DNA of 64,000 bases. Origin: JAZKGA01 sp040386235. GTDB lineage: Bacteria > Pseudomonadota > Alphaproteobacteria > Micavibrionales > Micavibrionaceae. The notes beneath the pieces are model-generated. The model was not told the origin of the DNA. It did not search any database and saw nothing but the letters and a program-made list of their open reading frames with translations. The stretch is taken from contig JAZKGA010000001.1 of NCBI GenBank assembly GCA_040386235.1, forward strand, positions 682,001 to 746,000, read 5' to 3'. The translations under genes and the position numbers were made by a program. Each line of letters opens with the position of its first letter. Position 1 is the first letter of the stretch. Shown here one piece after another: positions 61,662 through 64,000 of the stretch.

Positions 61662-63430
61662 CCCTGTCGTATGATGTCAGTGACGCAGCCGTGCGGATGG
61701 TATTTGCGCCTTTCGATGTGGCCGAAGACTTGCCAGTTAACCGTGTCGCCCTGACGGGTGTGAGCCAGCAACATATTTTGCGGATGCGCGGTGTGGTAAA
61801 TGGCGGGGCCGCTACGGGCGGCGGGGCGCATACCATGCATCCGGCTTTTGTCGTGCTGCAAGGCCAACCGCAGGACCGCGCGGAAGATGGCGTAGACATC
61901 ATGCCGCATGAGACATTGAAACTGAAACTCGCCTTGGCCTTCGCCAGCGATATTGTCGCGATGGCTGAAATTGTTCAGGCTCTGACTGCCGCGCTGGCGC
62001 CTGGCGCCGTACTTCCGCCTGCACAAAAAGAGGCGGTTATAGGTGTTGTTCAACAGCTGATCGCCCTGAAAATCATGACCAATGACGGCGCAATAACAGC
62101 TGTGCAGATTACGCCGGTTGCCCAGGCCTTGATGGAAAAACTGGCCGTTACTTTGCAGGCCCCTGGCACGCCGCCTGTTCTGGCGCAGTTTGTTCAGGCT
62201 TTTGTTGGTCAGGTCGCAATGCGATACGATGTGCCGGTCTTGACCCAGGCAGTCGCGCGGTTGACGCCACTGGTTGCGACCCTGGCCCCAATGCCCACAA
62301 CGCCGCCCGTCTGGATGGCTGTATTGGCGCAAAATACCGGCGTGCCGCTCGCGGTCCTGTCACCAACAATCGGGTATGCCGTTCCTGCGTCGGCCACACA
62401 TATGCCAACAGCAGACCAATCATTTGTCAGTGCCAGCCCGCTGGTTGCACCAGCAATGACCACTACCGCATCTGTTGTCCCTGTACAGGCCACACAGACT
62501 GCCACACAGGCCGCGCCTGCGGTGATTGGCGGGCCTGCGGCTGCATCCATTCCATCTGTTGCCGTGACGACAAGTGTTGATAACCTGTCTGTATCAACGC
62601 CGCCCGTAACGCCCGATCTGGCGCGTGCTGATACGACAACAAGGGTGCCCGCGCCTGCATCACAAAGTCTCGATGTAAAACCTGACACCGCCCAGAAGCC
62701 TGCGGCCCCTTTGCCACAGGTCAATAAGCCTGTTGTCGCTGCTGTAAATCCTGTTGAACCCCCCGCGGTTGCTCAGCGCCCGCCCGCAGCGCCTGTCAGC
62801 GTTGCACCCCTTGCCGCCGCACCTGCCGCCGCACCTGCCGCCGCCCTTCGTGCTGTTGCGCCTGTTATCACGCCTGTATCCATTCTGGCGGCCAGCACAA
62901 TGCCAGCGATGATGCCAGCGATCATGATAGCGATGCCATCCGCGGCCCCCATTATTATGGCTGAGTCCGGGCATACCAAAGGGCCGTGCGGCAAAGCGAA
63001 TTGTTTTTGCGCGAAAGAGTTTCAGGCCGTGGCCGTTCAACCTTACATGTTCCAGGCACAGCTGCGTACGGAACTGGGGGAAAAGGCCGCCAATGATATC
63101 CTGGCCAAACATGGCGGGGACGTGCAAAAAACCACTGCTTTTATCGCTGCTGAGCAGAAAATGCAGACAGCCGTATTAAGCGCCATCGACGCCCAGATGA
63201 AAGTGGCAGAGGTTAGCATAAAAGCGAGCCAGACGGCCGCCATGGATGCTTTAAGACGGTCATTAAGCGAAAGCACCTCTTCAACACGGAGTGATTTTGC
63301 GGCGTCATGTGCCAACGGGACATGCGGCCACGACCATCATAATAAAGACAATGAAGAATTAAGTGCGGGCCAAAAACCGAAACGCGTGAAATTCGACCGT
63401 AATGCGTACAAAGCAAAACCTTCTTTATAA
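61658..63430 (+). CDS. Hypothetical Ala/Pro-rich protein with Cys/His motifs
   Basis: A 590-residue protein of unknown family. Residues 1-150 form a globular N-terminal part (FAPFDVAEDLPVNRVALTGVSQQ), including a helical module like the one in the preceding protein. Residues ~210-430 are Ala/Pro/Thr/Val-rich and probably disordered. Cysteines then appear as PCGKANCFC (Cys444, 449, 451), followed by a coiled-coil-like helix (~455-535) and SCANGTCGHDHH (Cys551, 556, His558, 560, 561), then a basic tail. The Cys/His sets look like metal ligands. No signal peptide. ATG overlaps the stop of the previous gene. Confidence 0.65.
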   Translation: MTLSYDVSDAAVRMVFAPFDVAEDLPVNRVALTGVSQQHILRMRGVVNGGAATGGGAHTMHPAFVVLQGQPQDRAEDGVDIMPHETLKLKLALAFASDIVAMAEIVQALTAALAPGAVLPPAQKEAVIGVVQQLIALKIMTNDGAITAVQITPVAQALMEKLAVTLQAPGTPPVLAQFVQAFVGQVAMRYDVPVLTQAVARLTPLVATLAPMPTTPPVWMAVLAQNTGVPLAVLSPTIGYAVPASATHMPTADQSFVSASPLVAPAMTTTASVVPVQATQTATQAAPAVIGGPAAASIPSVAVTTSVDNLSVSTPPVTPDLARADTTTRVPAPASQSLDVKPDTAQKPAAPLPQVNKPVVAAVNPVEPPAVAQRPPAAPVSVAPLAAAPAAAPAAALRAVAPVITPVSILAASTMPAMMPAIMIAMPSAAPIIMAESGHTKGPCGKANCFCAKEFQAVAVQPYMFQAQLRTELGEKAANDILAKHGGDVQKTTAFIAAEQKMQTAVLSAIDAQMKVAEVSIKASQTAAMDALRRSLSESTSSTRSDFAASCANGTCGHDHHNKDNEELSAGQKPKRVKFDRNAYKAKPSL

Positions 63431-63441
63431 AGGTACATATA

Positions 63442-64000
63442 ATGACGGATGATAGTCCAAAAATTGGTAAGTTCACCGTTCTGGCCCCACCTATGGTCCT
63501 GTCGCCCCAGAATGCGGATTTTTTCGGCGATGTTTTGGATGGCGGAACGCTTGATTTGACACAATTACAGGCTGCAGTCGCGTTTTACGGTTGGAATGAA
63601 AACGACCCGCGATCCGCTTTGACACCGATTGTACCGACACACGCTGTTGCGGGTCATGACAATCTTTTCGCATATAATGCCGCGCAAGGCTTGTATGCGA
63701 TGGCCTGGACGTATATGGATCCGTCACGTCCAGATGCGGCCTTTGATTGGTCACAAACCCTGGCTTTGATTTTCAAAAAACAGACGGTTGATGAAAAGGA
63801 CATGTATCTGCCATACCAGCTGTGTATCGGTACGGACACGGATTTTGTGATTCCTTTCCGGTTTGGGTGTTGCGGCAGTAAGGGGTGCAGCATGGTCTTT
63901 GTGGTGACAGACCATGAAACGCAAGGCCGTGGCCTGATCCAGGTTGATTCAGCCTTAACCGAGCCCCATGCGCGCGATTATTTTCTGGAACAGCTGCCAG
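63442..64000 (+). CDS. Hypothetical protein (partial, runs off the window)
   Basis: An open frame from ATG 63442 to the window end without a stop (186 codons visible); AAAGG lies 8 bases before the ATG. Not recognised. The start TDDSPKIGKFTVLAPPMVL is followed by a mixed alpha/beta sequence with many aromatic residues (AYNAAQGLYAMAWTYMD). FGCCGSKGCSMVFVVTDHE holds Cys143, Cys144 and Cys149; the C-x4-C spacing is shared with the previous gene. It lies 11 bases after that gene and is probably in the same operon. Confidence 0.6.
   Translation, partial: MTDDSPKIGKFTVLAPPMVLSPQNADFFGDVLDGGTLDLTQLQAAVAFYGWNENDPRSALTPIVPTHAVAGHDNLFAYNAAQGLYAMAWTYMDPSRPDAAFDWSQTLALIFKKQTVDEKDMYLPYQLCIGTDTDFVIPFRFGCCGSKGCSMVFVVTDHETQGRGLIQVDSALTEPHARDYFLEQLP

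Noticed and set aside
1..64000. CRISPR arrays, insertion sequences, phage integrases or attachment sites
   Set aside because: No repeat-spacer pattern, transposase, integrase or flanking direct repeat was seen by reading, including around the inserted pair at 57-58.7 kb.

Overview
The window reads as a chromosomal segment of an alphaproteobacterium. The supporting signs are the very large (1565-residue) NAD-dependent glutamate dehydrogenase, an ATP12-family ATP synthase chaperone, a short DnaA-like HdaA protein, a small aa3-type cytochrome oxidase subunit IV, a DUF3035 lipoprotein, and a short-LID adenylate kinase next to secY. The genus cannot be named from sequence reading alone. Coding is dense on both strands, and no insertion sequence, prophage, integrase or CRISPR array was seen.

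1-28 kb, transcription and translation core. The 3' part of rpoB and all of rpoC end at a strong terminator. An unknown gene and a reverse-strand outer-membrane TpsB-type transporter follow, separating rpoBC from the str-S10-spc block. That block runs rpsL, rpsG, fusA, tuf, rpsJ, rplC, rplD, rplW, rplB, rpsS, rplV, rpsC, rplP, rpmC, rpsQ, rplN, rplX, rplE, rpsN, rpsH, rplF, rplR, rpsE, rpmD, rplO. A terminator comes before secY-adk, and a separate promoter drives rpsM-rpsK-rpoA-rplQ. Several of these ribosomal proteins carry Lys/Ala/Pro-rich tails, and S7 has a 19-residue acidic insertion.

27.6-45.8 kb, mostly envelope and housekeeping. A DegP/HtrA protease and a DMT transporter converge. The transporter diverges from an operon of a RluC/D-type pseudouridine synthase, an AsmA-like protein and ATP12. 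A long reverse-strand operon follows: DUF2066 protein, HdaA, LspA, DUF3035 lipoprotein, an active and an inactive M16 peptidase, a pentapeptide-repeat protein, and MutL. Facing away from it are a tiny aa3 oxidase subunit IV gene and a 7TMR-DISM hybrid histidine kinase with a complete His-Asp-His relay. Ndk and a HerA-like ATPase lie downstream on the reverse strand.

47.3-57 kb. A tRNA-Thr(CGU) and two small envelope genes precede a fused System II cytochrome c maturation protein (CcsBA type) with an overlapping TlpA/ResA-like thioredoxin. The giant glutamate dehydrogenase and lptB follow.

57-64 kb, the most unusual part. The usual lptB-rpoN-hpf order is interrupted by two A+T-richer overlapping genes: a peptidoglycan-binding plus transglycosylase-like protein without a signal peptide, and a polytopic membrane protein with an internal duplication. 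After rpoN, hpf and a tautomerase-family gene come three unrecognised genes. Two of them share a C-x4-C motif, and two appear to share a helical module. The last one runs off the window.
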